64,000 bases of DNA from Isosphaeraceae bacterium EP7 (lineage in GTDB: Bacteria; Planctomycetota; Planctomycetia; Isosphaerales; Isosphaeraceae): positions 6,831,174 to 6,895,173 of the forward strand of contig CP151667.1 in the NCBI GenBank assembly GCA_038400315.1, read 5' to 3'. Position 1 is the stretch's first letter, and the number at the start of each line of letters is the position of its first letter. Made by a program: the position numbers and the translations under genes. This document shows, in pieces, positions 17,025 through 26,976 of the stretch. The notes beneath the pieces are model-generated. The model was given only the letters and a program-made list of their open reading frames with translations. It was not told where the DNA came from and did not search any database.

Positions 17025-18128
17025 CTAACCCGGCACGACCTGGTAGGGTTCCGGCGACTTCTCCAGGGTGGCGATGCTGATGTGCGGCCAGACGGCCCGC
17101 CCCGGGAAGTCATCCTGGCGAGGATGGAAGAAGTGGAGCATGACGACTTGCGAGTATTGCAGCCTCAACTTGGGCTTCCCCGATTCGTCCTTCTCGGCGA
17201 GTTCCTGAATCCAGAACGTCGACTTCATGCTGACCGGCTCGGCCTCGCGGACCGAGAATGGGACATTCGTGATCCCGGCGCTCTTCCGATCCGTGTCCAC
17301 TGTCAACGTCGTCGTCCGGACGATGTTGACGCCCTGGTTCGCGAAACGAAGGATCTGGTTCATGTCGGCCGGACTGAATCCGGGGAACGTGGGCGCCCCG
17401 ACGGTTCCCTTGAACGGGTTGTCGATGTAGTGCTTGTATGGCTCCAGATACGGGTCGCTCTTGAAGTCGTAGTTCGGGCCGCTCACGTCCTCGAAGCGGC
17501 CAAAGGGCAACCCGCTCACCGGCGGGATCGGCGGCATGCCGTCGTGGACCTCCGATCTGCCGAGGGCGAGGACGGAGTTTCCGTGCGGAATCGATGCGAG
17601 TCGTGCGACGTCGAGCTCCACTTCCGTCACTTGGTCGCCATTGATGTGGTCGTCCTTGGTCCTGCGATTCTTATCGTACAACCATAAGCCGGGTTCGTGG
17701 TGGATCGGCAGGCCTGCCGCACCCGCGAGGCCGCTATGAGGCCGGTCTTCCGCCGCGACCTGGGCGATCTTCTGCTGATAATCGACGGTGGCGACGAACT
17801 GGTCGGAATCGGGAAGGCCGGGCCGCGACATGCCTCGATTGGGGACGCCGTCGTCGACGAAGGTGAACCGAAGTTCTTCGTCGTACTGATTCATCAGGAG
17901 GCGGAATTTGAACCCCGCGGGCGGCGACGGGGCCATCTGGAACGGCAGGGCAATCATGTTCCACCCGGTGCCACGTCCGTTCCAGACCCCCAACAGTTGT
18001 TCGAGAGGCCCAAGGTCATGGAGCGGCGGAGTGCCTTGAGTGGTCAATCGTTCCGCTTGCGCGGGCTGCGGAGGGATGATCTCGGCAAACTTACGGCCAC
18101 TGCCGCCTGCTTGACTGGGCTGAGACAT
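17025..18128 (-). CDS. Nitrobindin/THAP4-like heme-binding-type protein
   Basis: A 367-residue protein without a signal peptide. Its landmarks, LGPLEQLLGVWNGRGTGWNM, FTFVDDGVPNRG, DYQQKI, IHHEPGLWL and ARLASIPHGNSVLALG, match bacterial proteins annotated as heme-binding (FABP-like beta barrel, related to nitrobindin and the C-terminal domain of THAP4). Those proteins bind heme through a His near the barrel mouth; His149 or the His in ASIPHGN are possible candidates, but I cannot say which. It is longer than plain nitrobindins, with an N-terminal extension and an inserted loop. The start at 18128 (MSQPSQAGG) is the first ATG; a palindrome lies just upstream. Confidence 0.7.
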   Translation of the reverse strand: MSQPSQAGGSGRKFAEIIPPQPAQAERLTTQGTPPLHDLGPLEQLLGVWNGRGTGWNMIALPFQMAPSPPAGFKFRLLMNQYDEELRFTFVDDGVPNRGMSRPGLPDSDQFVATVDYQQKIAQVAAEDRPHSGLAGAAGLPIHHEPGLWLYDKNRRTKDDHINGDQVTEVELDVARLASIPHGNSVLALGRSEVHDGMPPIPPVSGLPFGRFEDVSGPNYDFKSDPYLEPYKHYIDNPFKGTVGAPTFPGFSPADMNQILRFANQGVNIVRTTTLTVDTDRKSAGITNVPFSVREAEPVSMKSTFWIQELAEKDESGKPKLRLQYSQVVMLHFFHPRQDDFPGRAVWPHISIATLEKSPEPYQVVPG

Positions 18129-18153
18129 GGTGCTTTGTCCTAGGTGATGTGGA

Positions 18154-18183
18154 TGACACGCCGCTTGTTATTACGACGTGTCA
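18154..18183. promoter_or_regulatory. Palindrome upstream of the heme-binding-type gene
   Basis: TGACACG (18154-18160) and CGTGTCA (18177-18183) are exact inverted repeats around a 16-base AT-richer spacer, 26-55 bases upstream of the ATG at 18128. The position suits an operator; the regulator is unknown. Confidence 0.4.
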
Positions 18184-18368
18184 CATGGTCGCAGATTCCA
18201 GGATCTGACAAAGCATTTTCACGGCAAAATTCAAGTCGATGGGATCCAGGCACCTGGAACGATCCCCATCCAAGGAGATTTTCAGGATCGCGCACCGTTG
18301 ACGTCCATAAGATCTATGAGTTCTTCAATGAAACCGTCGGTCGGGGTGGAGCCCTGTCCGGCGACGTT

Positions 18369-18932
18369 TCACGGCGAGAAGATGATCCCGACTCGCTTTT
18401 CACCGAATGGTCCTTCAGTCCCGTTGGGGCCGTAGAGTGCCTCGGAGACGACGTATTGCTGGACCACGAGGAAGAGCGCGAAGGCCGTGCAGCCCGCGAT
18501 GATCAGGTACCATCGATCGACGAGCGGCCCACGCCGACCGAGCGAGAGCACGTCCGCCAGGGCGGGCGACCCCAGGAGGAAGCAGACGAAGTGCGCCACC
18601 GAAAAGGCGGGTCCAATCAGGGTCCGACTACGCACAACACCCTGGCTAGCGAGCAGCAACAACTCGACCGAGAACACACCAAGGACAAGCCACGACACAC
18701 AGACGAACAGACGGCTTATGAGATCGGACTTCATCGCGTAAAAATTCAGGAAGGCGCAATAGGCCGTGTTCGCGACGAGGGCGACAGGGATCGAGAGAAG
18801 GATGGCGAAGCCTTCCAACGGGATGCTCCGCGACTCGTGAGGAACGCGGCGAAACCTCTCACAATCCGGAGGTCGAACGCCGGGAGGGGACTGCCCCCTC
18901 GCGCTCCCCCCGACGTTGCGATCCTCGCACAT
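18369..18932 (-). CDS. Small integral membrane protein
   Basis: A membrane protein with four clear hydrophobic segments: ILLSIPVALVANTAYCAFLNF, LFVCVSWLVLGVFSVELLLL, FSVAHFVCFLLG and WYLIIAGCTAFALFLVVQQYVV. The frame from ATG 18932 encodes 187 residues, but the first 38 look non-coding (Pro/Arg-rich); a TTG at 18818 with GGAG 8 bases upstream would give 149 residues beginning just before the first helix and is an attractive alternative start. No family is recognised. It follows the sensor kinase gene on the same strand by 27 bases if the long start is used. Confidence 0.6.
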   Translation of the reverse strand: MCEDRNVGGSARGQSPPGVRPPDCERFRRVPHESRSIPLEGFAILLSIPVALVANTAYCAFLNFYAMKSDLISRLFVCVSWLVLGVFSVELLLLASQGVVRSRTLIGPAFSVAHFVCFLLGSPALADVLSLGRRGPLVDRWYLIIAGCTAFALFLVVQQYVVSEALYGPNGTEGPFGEKRVGIIFSP

Positions 18933-18959
18933 CGTCCGGGCTGAGATTTACCGGTTCAT

Positions 18960-19778
<819 letters not shown>

Positions 19779-19872
19779 CGTTTCCACCCCCCCGCCCCGG
19801 CCCTGACCGTCCTGTCAAGGCCACAGGCATGGTATCGGCCGGGGGGCGGGGGCGGGTTGAGGCGGCGATGGG

Positions 19873-22800
19873 TCAGAGTTCCACACTCCGGGGTTGACGG
19901 GCGGCGAAGAGGGGATAGATGGCGGGGAGGACCAGGGCGGTCAGGAGGGTTGAGGTGAGAAGGCCGCCGATGACGACGGTGGCCAGGGGGCGCTGGATCT
20001 CGGCGCCAGGGGTGACGGAGGTGGCCATGGGCAAGAAGCCGAAGGCGGCGACCAGGGCGGTCATCAGGATCGGCCGGAGGCGGGAGAGCGAGGCCTCGCG
20101 GGCGGCCTCCCGGGGCGGGTGGCCGGCGTCGCGCAGATGTTCCACGGCGCTGACCCAGACGAGGCCGTTGAGGACGGCGACCCCGAAGAGTGCGATGAAG
20201 CCGACGCCCGCCGAGATCGAGAAGGGCAGGTCTCGCAGGGCCAGGGCGAAGATGCCTCCGGTGGCCGCGGTGGGGACGGCCAGGTAAATCAGCAATGCCA
20301 GGCGCATCGATCCGAACGAGCTGTAGAGCAGCAGGAAGATCAGGCCGAGCGCCACCGGCACCACGATGAGCAGGCGGCGAGTGGCGGTCTGCAAGTGCTC
20401 GAACTGGCCGCCCCAGCGGAGGACGTAGCCGGGGGGGAGGCTGACCTTGGCGGCGATGGAGCGCTGGGCCTCGGCGACGAAGCCGGCGAGGTCGCGGTCG
20501 CGGACGTTGACGCCGACGACGGCCCTGCGCTGGACGTTCTCGCGCTCGATCTCGCTGGGGCCTTCCTCCATCGTGATGTCGGCGAGGTCGGCCAGCGGGA
20601 TGGGCCGGCCGAGGGGGTCGGCGACGCGGATCGAGCCGATGCGCTCGGGGCTGTCGCGCCAGGCGAGCGGGAGCCGGATCTGGATGGGGTGGCGGGCCTG
20701 GCCTTCGAAGACCATGCCGACGGTGGTCCCCCCCTGCGCGGAGATGGATTGGAGGACGTCGGCGGCCTGGATCCCGTAGCGGGCGAGCTGGTCGCGGCGC
20801 ACCGTGACCCTGAGCATCGGGAGCCGGCCCGAGGTGGGGACCTTGATGTCGCGGGCCCCCTCGATCTTGGAGAGCACGCGCTCGATCTCGGTCGCTTTCT
20901 CGCGGAGCACGCCGAGGTCGGGGCCGTACAGCAGGGCGGCGACGTCGCTCTTGACGCCGGCGACAAGCTCATTGACGCGCATCTCGATTGGCTGGCTGAA
21001 GCCGAACTTGACGCCGGGCACCTGGGCGGAGAGGACCTCGTCCATCTTGCGGATGAGCTCGTCGCGGGTGACCCCCTGGCGCCACTCGGACTGGGGCCTG
21101 AGCATGGCCCAAACATCGGTCTGATGCACACCCATCACATCATTGGCGATCTCGGGCCGGCCCGTCTTGCAGAAGACGGTGCGGACCTCGGGGAAGGTCT
21201 TCAGGATCGTCTCGATCTGGGTCGACATGGGGACGGCCCCCTCGAGCGCGGCCGACGGGATGCGCACGGCCTCGATGAGGAGGTCGCCCTCGTTGAGCCT
21301 GGGCATGAACTCGGCGCCAAGGTTCAGGGCCACCGGCACGCTGGAAGCGACGAGAGCGACGGCCAGCAAGGCCGCGAGGACCGGGCGATGGACGAAGGCG
21401 TCGAGGATCGGGGCATAAAGGCGCTTGAGGATGCGTATGACGAGAATTTCGCGGGCGGCGGGGACGGCCTTCAGGGCCAATGACGCGAGGACGGGCATCA
21501 ATGTGAGTGAGAGGACCATTGAGCCGGCCAGGGCGAAAATCACGGTGAGGGCCATCGGCCGGAAGAGCTTCCCCTCGGTCCCTTGCAGGGCCAAAATCGG
21601 CAGGTAGACGATGGCGATGATCAGCTCGCCGAAGAGGGTGGGCTTGCGGACCTCGACGGCGGCGTCGCGGATGATGGCGAGCTTGGATCGCGTGCCTGCC
21701 TCGTGTCCGAGGCGATGGACACAGTTCTCGACCATGATGACGCTGGAGTCGACGATCAGGCCGAAGTCGATGGCGCCCAGGCTCATCAGGCTGGCGGAAA
21801 GGCCGGTGGCGAGCATGACGTTGGCGGCGAAGAGCATCGACAGCGGGATGGCCAGCGCGACGATCAGGCCGCCGCGGAGGTCGCCCAGCAGCAGGAGCAG
21901 CACGGCGACGACGAGGATGCCCCCCTCGGCCAGGTTGTGGAGGACGGTTTCCAGGGTCTGCTCGATCAGGTGCGAGCGGTCATAAAGGGGCTCGATGGTG
22001 ACGCCGGTGGGGAGGGCGGCGTTGATCCGTTTCAGCTCCGCCTTGACGTCCTCGACGACGAGCCTGGAGTTCTGGCCGATGAGCATCATGACCAGGCCGA
22101 CGACGATCTCGCCCTCGCCATCGCGGGTGGCCAGGCCCGCGCGAATCATGGGGGCGATGGTGACGTTTGCCAGGTCTTTGATGGTGACGGGGACGCCGGC
22201 GCGCTCGTCGACGACGATGGCCTCGATGTCGGGGATGCCGTGGGCCTGGCTCTCGCCGCGGATGTAGCGGGCCTCGCCCTCGTGCACCAGGTAGCCGCCG
22301 CCCACGTTGACGTTGTTGGCGTTCAGCGAGTCGACGATCCGGGCCATGGTCAGGCGGTAGGCGTTGAGCTTGTCGGGGTCGACCTCGACCCGGTACGTCT
22401 TCAGCTCGCCGCCGTGGCTGTTGATCTCGGTGACGCCCGGCACGGCGCGGAGCTGGTAGGAGACGAACCAGTCGAGGATCGTGCGCAGCTCCATGGGGCT
22501 GACGCCCTTGCCCTTCACCTGGAACTGGTAGACCTCTCCCAGGGCGGTGGAGATGGGCCCGAGGCCGGGAGTCCCGTAGCCGGGGGGAATGGCCTGCGCG
22601 GCGCGTGAGAGCCGCTCGCCGACGAGCTGGCGGGCGCGGTAGATGTCGGTCCCCTCGCGGAAGACGACGGTGACCACGGAGATGCCGAATTTGGAGACGG
22701 AGCGGATCTGCTCGACGTCGGGCAGGCCGCTCATGGCCCCCTCGACGGGGAACGAGATGAGGGTCTCGACTTCCAGGGGGGAGAGCGCGGCGGCCTCGGT

Positions 22801-22950
22801 GAGGATCTGGACCTGGACGTTGGTCAGGTCGGGGATGGCGTCGATGGGCAGGTTCAGGGCGGAGTAGACGCCCATGGCGGCAACCAGGGCGGTCAGGGCC
22901 AGGACCATGAACCGGTTGCGCAGCGAGCCCTCGATGAGTGCGTTGAGCAT
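19873..22950 (-). CDS. Heavy-metal efflux RND pump (CzcA/CusA family)
   Basis: A 1025-residue inner-membrane proton/metal antiporter that expels metal ions from the periplasm or cytoplasm. The family plan is complete: N-terminal helix, two large periplasmic loops, and two blocks of helices. The motif in the fourth helix reads DFGLIVDSSVIMVEN, the DFG...D form of the divalent-cation (CzcA-like) branches rather than the GGIAIAIG form of copper/silver CusA, so zinc, cobalt or nickel is more likely than copper; the substrate remains unproven. It starts 7 bases after the stop of the membrane fusion protein gene, so the two form an operon. No outer-membrane TolC-type gene follows. Confidence 0.93.
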   Translation of the reverse strand: MLNALIEGSLRNRFMVLALTALVAAMGVYSALNLPIDAIPDLTNVQVQILTEAAALSPLEVETLISFPVEGAMSGLPDVEQIRSVSKFGISVVTVVFREGTDIYRARQLVGERLSRAAQAIPPGYGTPGLGPISTALGEVYQFQVKGKGVSPMELRTILDWFVSYQLRAVPGVTEINSHGGELKTYRVEVDPDKLNAYRLTMARIVDSLNANNVNVGGGYLVHEGEARYIRGESQAHGIPDIEAIVVDERAGVPVTIKDLANVTIAPMIRAGLATRDGEGEIVVGLVMMLIGQNSRLVVEDVKAELKRINAALPTGVTIEPLYDRSHLIEQTLETVLHNLAEGGILVVAVLLLLLGDLRGGLIVALAIPLSMLFAANVMLATGLSASLMSLGAIDFGLIVDSSVIMVENCVHRLGHEAGTRSKLAIIRDAAVEVRKPTLFGELIIAIVYLPILALQGTEGKLFRPMALTVIFALAGSMVLSLTLMPVLASLALKAVPAAREILVIRILKRLYAPILDAFVHRPVLAALLAVALVASSVPVALNLGAEFMPRLNEGDLLIEAVRIPSAALEGAVPMSTQIETILKTFPEVRTVFCKTGRPEIANDVMGVHQTDVWAMLRPQSEWRQGVTRDELIRKMDEVLSAQVPGVKFGFSQPIEMRVNELVAGVKSDVAALLYGPDLGVLREKATEIERVLSKIEGARDIKVPTSGRLPMLRVTVRRDQLARYGIQAADVLQSISAQGGTTVGMVFEGQARHPIQIRLPLAWRDSPERIGSIRVADPLGRPIPLADLADITMEEGPSEIERENVQRRAVVGVNVRDRDLAGFVAEAQRSIAAKVSLPPGYVLRWGGQFEHLQTATRRLLIVVPVALGLIFLLLYSSFGSMRLALLIYLAVPTAATGGIFALALRDLPFSISAGVGFIALFGVAVLNGLVWVSAVEHLRDAGHPPREAAREASLSRLRPILMTALVAAFGFLPMATSVTPGAEIQRPLATVVIGGLLTSTLLTALVLPAIYPLFAARQPRSVEL

Positions 22951-22957
22951 GTCTCGA

Positions 22958-24517
22958 TCAGTCCTCCGTCTCGCTGCCCAGGATCAGCTCGCTCTTGAGC
23001 AGGAAGGCGCCTGCGGCGACGACCTCCTGGCCATCCGCCAGGCCGGCCCGCACGACGCGCCTGCCCTCGGCGGTGCGGCCGGCGTCGACCACGCGGAACC
23101 GGAAGCAGTTGGGCGCGCCGGCGGGGACGAAGACGCCCGACTTGCCGTCGATCTCGACGACCGACGCGTCGGGTACGGTCAGGGCCTCCGAGGCGTCGGA
23201 GCCGGTGAGGTGGACCCGGACGAACTGGCCGATCTTCAGCAGGCCCGAGGCGTTGTCGACCTCGGCCACCAGCGGCACGGTGCGGGTGGCCACGTCGACC
23301 TGGGCGCCGACGTCGAGAATCCTGGCGCGGAAGGACTGGTCGGGGTAGGCGGCGGCCGTGAGCAGGACCTGCGCGTCCTTCAGCTCGGGCAGGCGCCGCA
23401 GGCTCCCCTCGGGGACGTCGGCGCGGACGCGGACGCGGGTGACGTCGGCCAGGCGGAAGAGGACCGAGGCGGGCTCGGCGAGCATCGAGGGGACGGCCGT
23501 GCGGGTGAGGATCTTGCCGCCGAAGGGGGCCTTGATCGTGTACGAGGTCAGGTCGGGCTCGGCGGCCGAGCCTTCGGGGGCGGGCGCGGACTCGGCCCGC
23601 GCGTCGTCCTCGGGCGGGACACCGTAGATCTTCAGCCGCTGGCGGGCGTCGAGCACGGCGGCCTCGGCCAGCCTGAGGTGCTGCTCGGCGAGCCGTTTCT
23701 GCTGGGCGGCGTCGAACTTGATCTGCTCCAGGGAGGCCTCGAACTTGGCCTGGGTCCCCTCGCGGGCGTGCTTGGCGAGGAAGGCGGGGTGCTCGCCGAC
23801 GATGTTCTTCTTGAACAACTCGGCCTGCTTCTGCTCCTCGTGGGTGGCCATCTCCAGGTTGGCGTAGGCGGTCAGCAGCTCGGCCCGATTGGTGCCCAGG
23901 GGGCGATCGGCGAAGGTCTTCTCCAGTTCCACGGCGGGGACGTTCTTGCGGAGCAAGGGGATGAGCGTCTGGATGTTGTCGGCGGTCTGGTTGCGCCAGT
24001 CGGCCTCGGTCCTGGCGGTCTCAAGCTCGCGCAGGCGGGCCCGCAAATTGAGCCGGGCCAGGCCGACCTCGGCGTTGTCCAGGGTGACGAGCGGGTCGCC
24101 CGCCTTGACGACCTGGCCGAGCGTAACATGGACGGTGCGGACGATGCCGGGAACCTGCGAGCGGATGTCGATGAGGTGGTCGGCGTCGGCCTCGACCTGC
24201 CCGGCCACGCCCAGCTCGTCGGGCATGGCCAGCATCCGGGCGGGCTCGATGCGGAGGCCGCCGGCGCGGGCCTTCTCCGGCGAGAGGGTGACAAGTTCCA
24301 CCGGCTCGCGTTCCGCGGGCGATGCCACCGGGGGAGAGGCCGGCGACGGGCGGGCGACGGTGTCATTATGTGTCGAGAAGGGCTCGCCCCAGACCCCGTG
24401 GAAGACGCGGTCGTGGGCCGAGAGCCCGAAGAAGAAGGCGAGCCCGAGCCCGATTAAGGGCAGGCCGAGCTTGAACCAGGACGCAAGACGGTGCGCCGCG
24501 GCGAGTCCGAGCTTCAT
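22958..24517 (-). CDS. Efflux membrane fusion protein (CzcB/CusB family)
   Basis: A 519-residue periplasmic adaptor that links the RND pump to an outer-membrane channel. The ATG at 24517 opens a signal-anchor (LGLPLIGLGLAFFFGL). Then come the first half of the barrel-sandwich hybrid (VEADADHLIDIRSQVPGIV, GQVVKAGDPLVTLDNAEV), a long alpha-helical hairpin (about residues 175-290, Glu/Lys/Ala-rich), the second half (TSYTIKAPFGGKIL) and beta-barrel domains ending VVAAGAFLLKSEL, as in the CzcB branch. The open frame extends to 24649, but the extra part lacks export features. It is expressed with the pump and probably with the His-rich gene upstream. Confidence 0.9.
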   Translation of the reverse strand: MKLGLAAAHRLASWFKLGLPLIGLGLAFFFGLSAHDRVFHGVWGEPFSTHNDTVARPSPASPPVASPAEREPVELVTLSPEKARAGGLRIEPARMLAMPDELGVAGQVEADADHLIDIRSQVPGIVRTVHVTLGQVVKAGDPLVTLDNAEVGLARLNLRARLRELETARTEADWRNQTADNIQTLIPLLRKNVPAVELEKTFADRPLGTNRAELLTAYANLEMATHEEQKQAELFKKNIVGEHPAFLAKHAREGTQAKFEASLEQIKFDAAQQKRLAEQHLRLAEAAVLDARQRLKIYGVPPEDDARAESAPAPEGSAAEPDLTSYTIKAPFGGKILTRTAVPSMLAEPASVLFRLADVTRVRVRADVPEGSLRRLPELKDAQVLLTAAAYPDQSFRARILDVGAQVDVATRTVPLVAEVDNASGLLKIGQFVRVHLTGSDASEALTVPDASVVEIDGKSGVFVPAGAPNCFRFRVVDAGRTAEGRRVVRAGLADGQEVVAAGAFLLKSELILGSETED

Positions 24518-24723
24518 TGGGGTCCCCCCGGCCGGCGACATTGGGCTGCGCATCGCGGGATCAACCGCGCGGTGGCCCTTGCCATCGGCCTCGCTGGGTG
24601 CGACATCCGTCGGAGTGTCGACGGAGGCCGCGCACGTTCGTTCTGGCACGCTTCAACACGGTTGGACGGCACGGCGGGCGCCGGGAGGGGGCGTCGCGGG
24701 GAGGGCGGCGTCGGTGCCGGGCC

Positions 24724-25236
24724 TCAGCAGGTCCAGCGTTGGAGCAAGGCCAGGGGAGAAGCGGCCGGGCGAGGCGCGCGGGGATGCGACCCGACCGGGG
24801 CCATGGAAGGCGGGTGCCAGAAGGAGAAGGCGTCGAGCAGGAAGGGAGTCAGGCCAGGGCCGATGGGGTCGAGCGTGACCAGCCGGCCGGCCGCGGGGGA
24901 CGACGACGACTCGTCGAGGGCGATCTGCGGCAAGGGGTCGGGGACGGTGCCCGGCTGGTCGGGGATGTTCGCGTGCAGCGCGGGTGTCGAGTCGACGGGG
25001 CCACCCGGCAGGGCGTTGGCGGGATTCAGCCAGTGCCAGTGGAGCACGGCCACGTCGTCGGCCACCCCGGCCTCGGGGTGCCAGCGGAGGAGGTGGTCAT
25101 GCATGGCGCAGACTTCGCCCGGCGTGTCGTGGTGCCGGATATTATGGAAGTCGGCCTCGGGGAACGGGGTCCGGAGTATGCCCAGGACGACCATGGTCGT
25201 CGCGAGCCATCCCAGACGTCCGCGCCTCAGTCGCAT
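24724..25236 (-). CDS. Small exported His-rich protein of the metal efflux operon
   Basis: A 170-residue protein with an N-terminal signal sequence (MRLRRGRLGWLATTMVVLGI). The mature part has a cluster of histidines and a cysteine, DFHNIRHHDTPGEVCAMHDH, then LLRWHP and LHWHWLN, a pattern that suggests metal ligands. It is the first gene of the leftward unit, 206 bases before the membrane fusion protein gene. A periplasmic metal-binding accessory or sensor for the efflux system is plausible but inferred from composition and position alone. The ATG at 25236 was chosen because it begins the signal peptide; the frame is open to 25302. Confidence 0.65.
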   Translation of the reverse strand: MRLRRGRLGWLATTMVVLGILRTPFPEADFHNIRHHDTPGEVCAMHDHLLRWHPEAGVADDVAVLHWHWLNPANALPGGPVDSTPALHANIPDQPGTVPDPLPQIALDESSSSPAAGRLVTLDPIGPGLTPFLLDAFSFWHPPSMAPVGSHPRAPRPAASPLALLQRWTC

Positions 25237-25762
25237 GGAAAACCCCCGACTGCCCCGCCGCTCGGTGGAGGCTTCAACTCTGATGGGCGCAACCCCCACC
25301 AATCCTCTTTCTGCATTATGAGGCGCGGCGAGGCGGCGTCAAGCGGCTTCAAGAGTCGTTGTCTCGCGTGATCGGGCGACGGGGCGGGGAAATTGAGGTT
25401 TACTTGCCCGGCCCGATGGATTAAGTTCCCCCGCAGTTCGATTTCGCCTCAAGGTTTCGCCACTGCGGACCGGGGCGGATCGGCATCCAGGTGGCCGGGC
25501 AAGGAGGCCGGGTCTCTTGAACAAGCACCCATCGCGACGGCACCCAGACCTCAGCCGATTTGACCAAGGCACGGATGCTGCTCCGGCTCTCGCAGCCGTG
25601 GCGGACGGGGTCGCTCTCCCTCGAGGCGAGCGCGGCCCGGGCGCATTTCAGATCGCCGGCGGCGACGGGGTTTTCCCCCGGCTCGCCGAGCGAGACCGGC
25701 CAGGCCCCGACATTGGATGTCAGTCGGGGCGCGACATTCCCATTCAAGTTCAGGAGGAGACG
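25237..25762. other. Divergent intergenic region, metal operon / PEP-CTERM gene
   Basis: A 526-base gap that should carry the promoters of the leftward metal efflux unit and the rightward PEP-CTERM gene. The only confident signal is AGGAGG at 25752-25757. I looked for a MerR-type or CopY-type dyad and found none that convinced me. Confidence 0.35.
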
Positions 25763-26401
25763 ATGAGCATGTCACGAAAGTGGGTCGGGCTACGGATCGC
25801 CCTCGCCGCTTTGGCTACGATCGCCGTAACGGCGGGCAGCTCGCGGGCGGATTCGCTCAAGAGCTACATGAATTACAACACCTCCGGCACGATCGACTCG
25901 GCCGGCGTCACGGGCACCCCGGTCATCAGCTTCAACAGCGTGGCCGCCGGCTCGTTCACCGCCCCCTCGTCGTTCAGCCTGGGCGAGTTCCTCGTCTCCG
26001 GCGCCCTGCCCGACGACCAGGTGACGACCTACACCAACACCAAGTTCTCGATCACGCTGGGCATCAGCAAGGTCAACGGCTCGGTGCCGCTGCCCAACGA
26101 GACGCCCTTCACCCTGACCGGCGTGCTCAACGGCTCGATCACCGGCACGTCCCAGTCGGACGTGGTGGCGACCTTCGACCCGGTCCCCGTCGGCACCTTC
26201 CGCACGGGCGACTTCCTCAACACCCTGAAGGTCCTGGACTCGAACATCTCGCTGGTCCCCTCCACGACCAACGGTGGACGTACGACCGCCCAGGCCCAGA
26301 TCACCACCACCGCGGCGGTGCCCGAGCCCACCTCGGTGGCGATCTTCCTGTCGGCCCTTGCCGGCTTCGGAATGCTCCGCCGCTCGCGGGCCGGCCGCTA
26401 A
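25763..26401 (+). CDS. PEP-CTERM exported protein
   Basis: A 212-residue secreted protein. AGGAGG precedes the ATG at 25763 by 5 bases. A signal peptide (IALAALATIAVTAGSSRA) is followed by a beta-rich, Thr/Ser-rich body (about residues 30-180) and a C-terminal sorting signal: VPEPTSVAIFLSALAGFGML followed by RRSRAGR, i.e. the PEP box, a hydrophobic stretch and a basic tail. Such signals are processed by an exosortase at the membrane; no exosortase gene is in this window. The body has no recognised domain. A hairpin terminator follows about 70 bases after the stop. Confidence 0.85.
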   Translation: MSMSRKWVGLRIALAALATIAVTAGSSRADSLKSYMNYNTSGTIDSAGVTGTPVISFNSVAAGSFTAPSSFSLGEFLVSGALPDDQVTTYTNTKFSITLGISKVNGSVPLPNETPFTLTGVLNGSITGTSQSDVVATFDPVPVGTFRTGDFLNTLKVLDSNISLVPSTTNGGRTTAQAQITTTAAVPEPTSVAIFLSALAGFGMLRRSRAGR

Positions 26402-26469
26402 GCATCCCGGTCGAGCCAAGGGCCGTCGCGACCCCGCGATGTGCAACCTAGAAAAGCGATCGGTTCGCG

Positions 26470-26493
26470 CGGCCCCTCGGTTCCGAGGGGCCG
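26470..26493 (+). terminator. GC-rich hairpin after the PEP-CTERM gene
   Basis: CGGCCCCTCGG (26470-26480) is the exact inverse complement of 26483-26493 with TT between them. It lies 69 bases after the stop codon and is followed by a short pyrimidine-rich run, without a proper T-tract. Confidence 0.65.
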
Positions 26494-26828
26494 ACCTCAT
26501 TTCGAAGCCCGACCAAAATTCGCCCTGCCCTGCTCTGCTCCGCCATTCCTCACCTCATCTCCGGTGACCGCACGGGGGCTCGTTCCCCTGGCCATCCGGG
26601 TCATCCCGACCAAGCCATCGTCGCCATTTCGCGGTCGTGCCGGACAGACCTCGGCGATCACCGCCCGTTCGTCGTTGGGCAATGGCCGTGCATCTCCGTC
26701 TCGGTTGCCCAGCGTGTGGCGGCCAGGGCGATCTCCTCGACGGTTGGCCCCTCGTTCGCCGCGTATCAGACGGAGGTGAGCACGACCGTTCGCGGGTGAG
26801 TTGGATCACGAGACGTGGTGCATTGATT

Positions 26829-26846
26829 ACCACACACGTGTTTGGT
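26829..26846. promoter_or_regulatory. 18-base palindrome upstream of LolA-like gene
   Basis: ACCA-C-ACACGTGT-T-TGGT is palindromic except for one base pair and stands out from the GC-rich surroundings. It lies 131 bases before the ATG at 26977 and could be an operator for that gene; no regulator is known. Confidence 0.35.
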
Positions 26847-26976
26847 CGAATGGCCTTACCGCACCCCCAAGACCACCGGCACCGCGTCTCCTCTGCCGCG
26901 ATCACTCCCTCGGGTGGTCGAGCGAGGCGGCCCTCGTGACGCGAAGGCGGCAGCAGGCACCCATCGGGAGTCCGCC

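Larger units (their letters stand above)
26402..26976. other. Intergenic region between two rightward genes
   Basis: A 575-base gap. It holds the terminator at 26470-26493 near its left end and the 18-base palindrome at 26829-26846 near its right end. The middle shows several short GC-driven frames that I do not accept as genes. Confidence 0.35.

Noticed and set aside
17908-17925. T-loop-like GGTTCAAATTCC on the minus strand
   Set aside because: It is part of the coding sequence of the heme-binding-type protein and no cloverleaf can be built around it.
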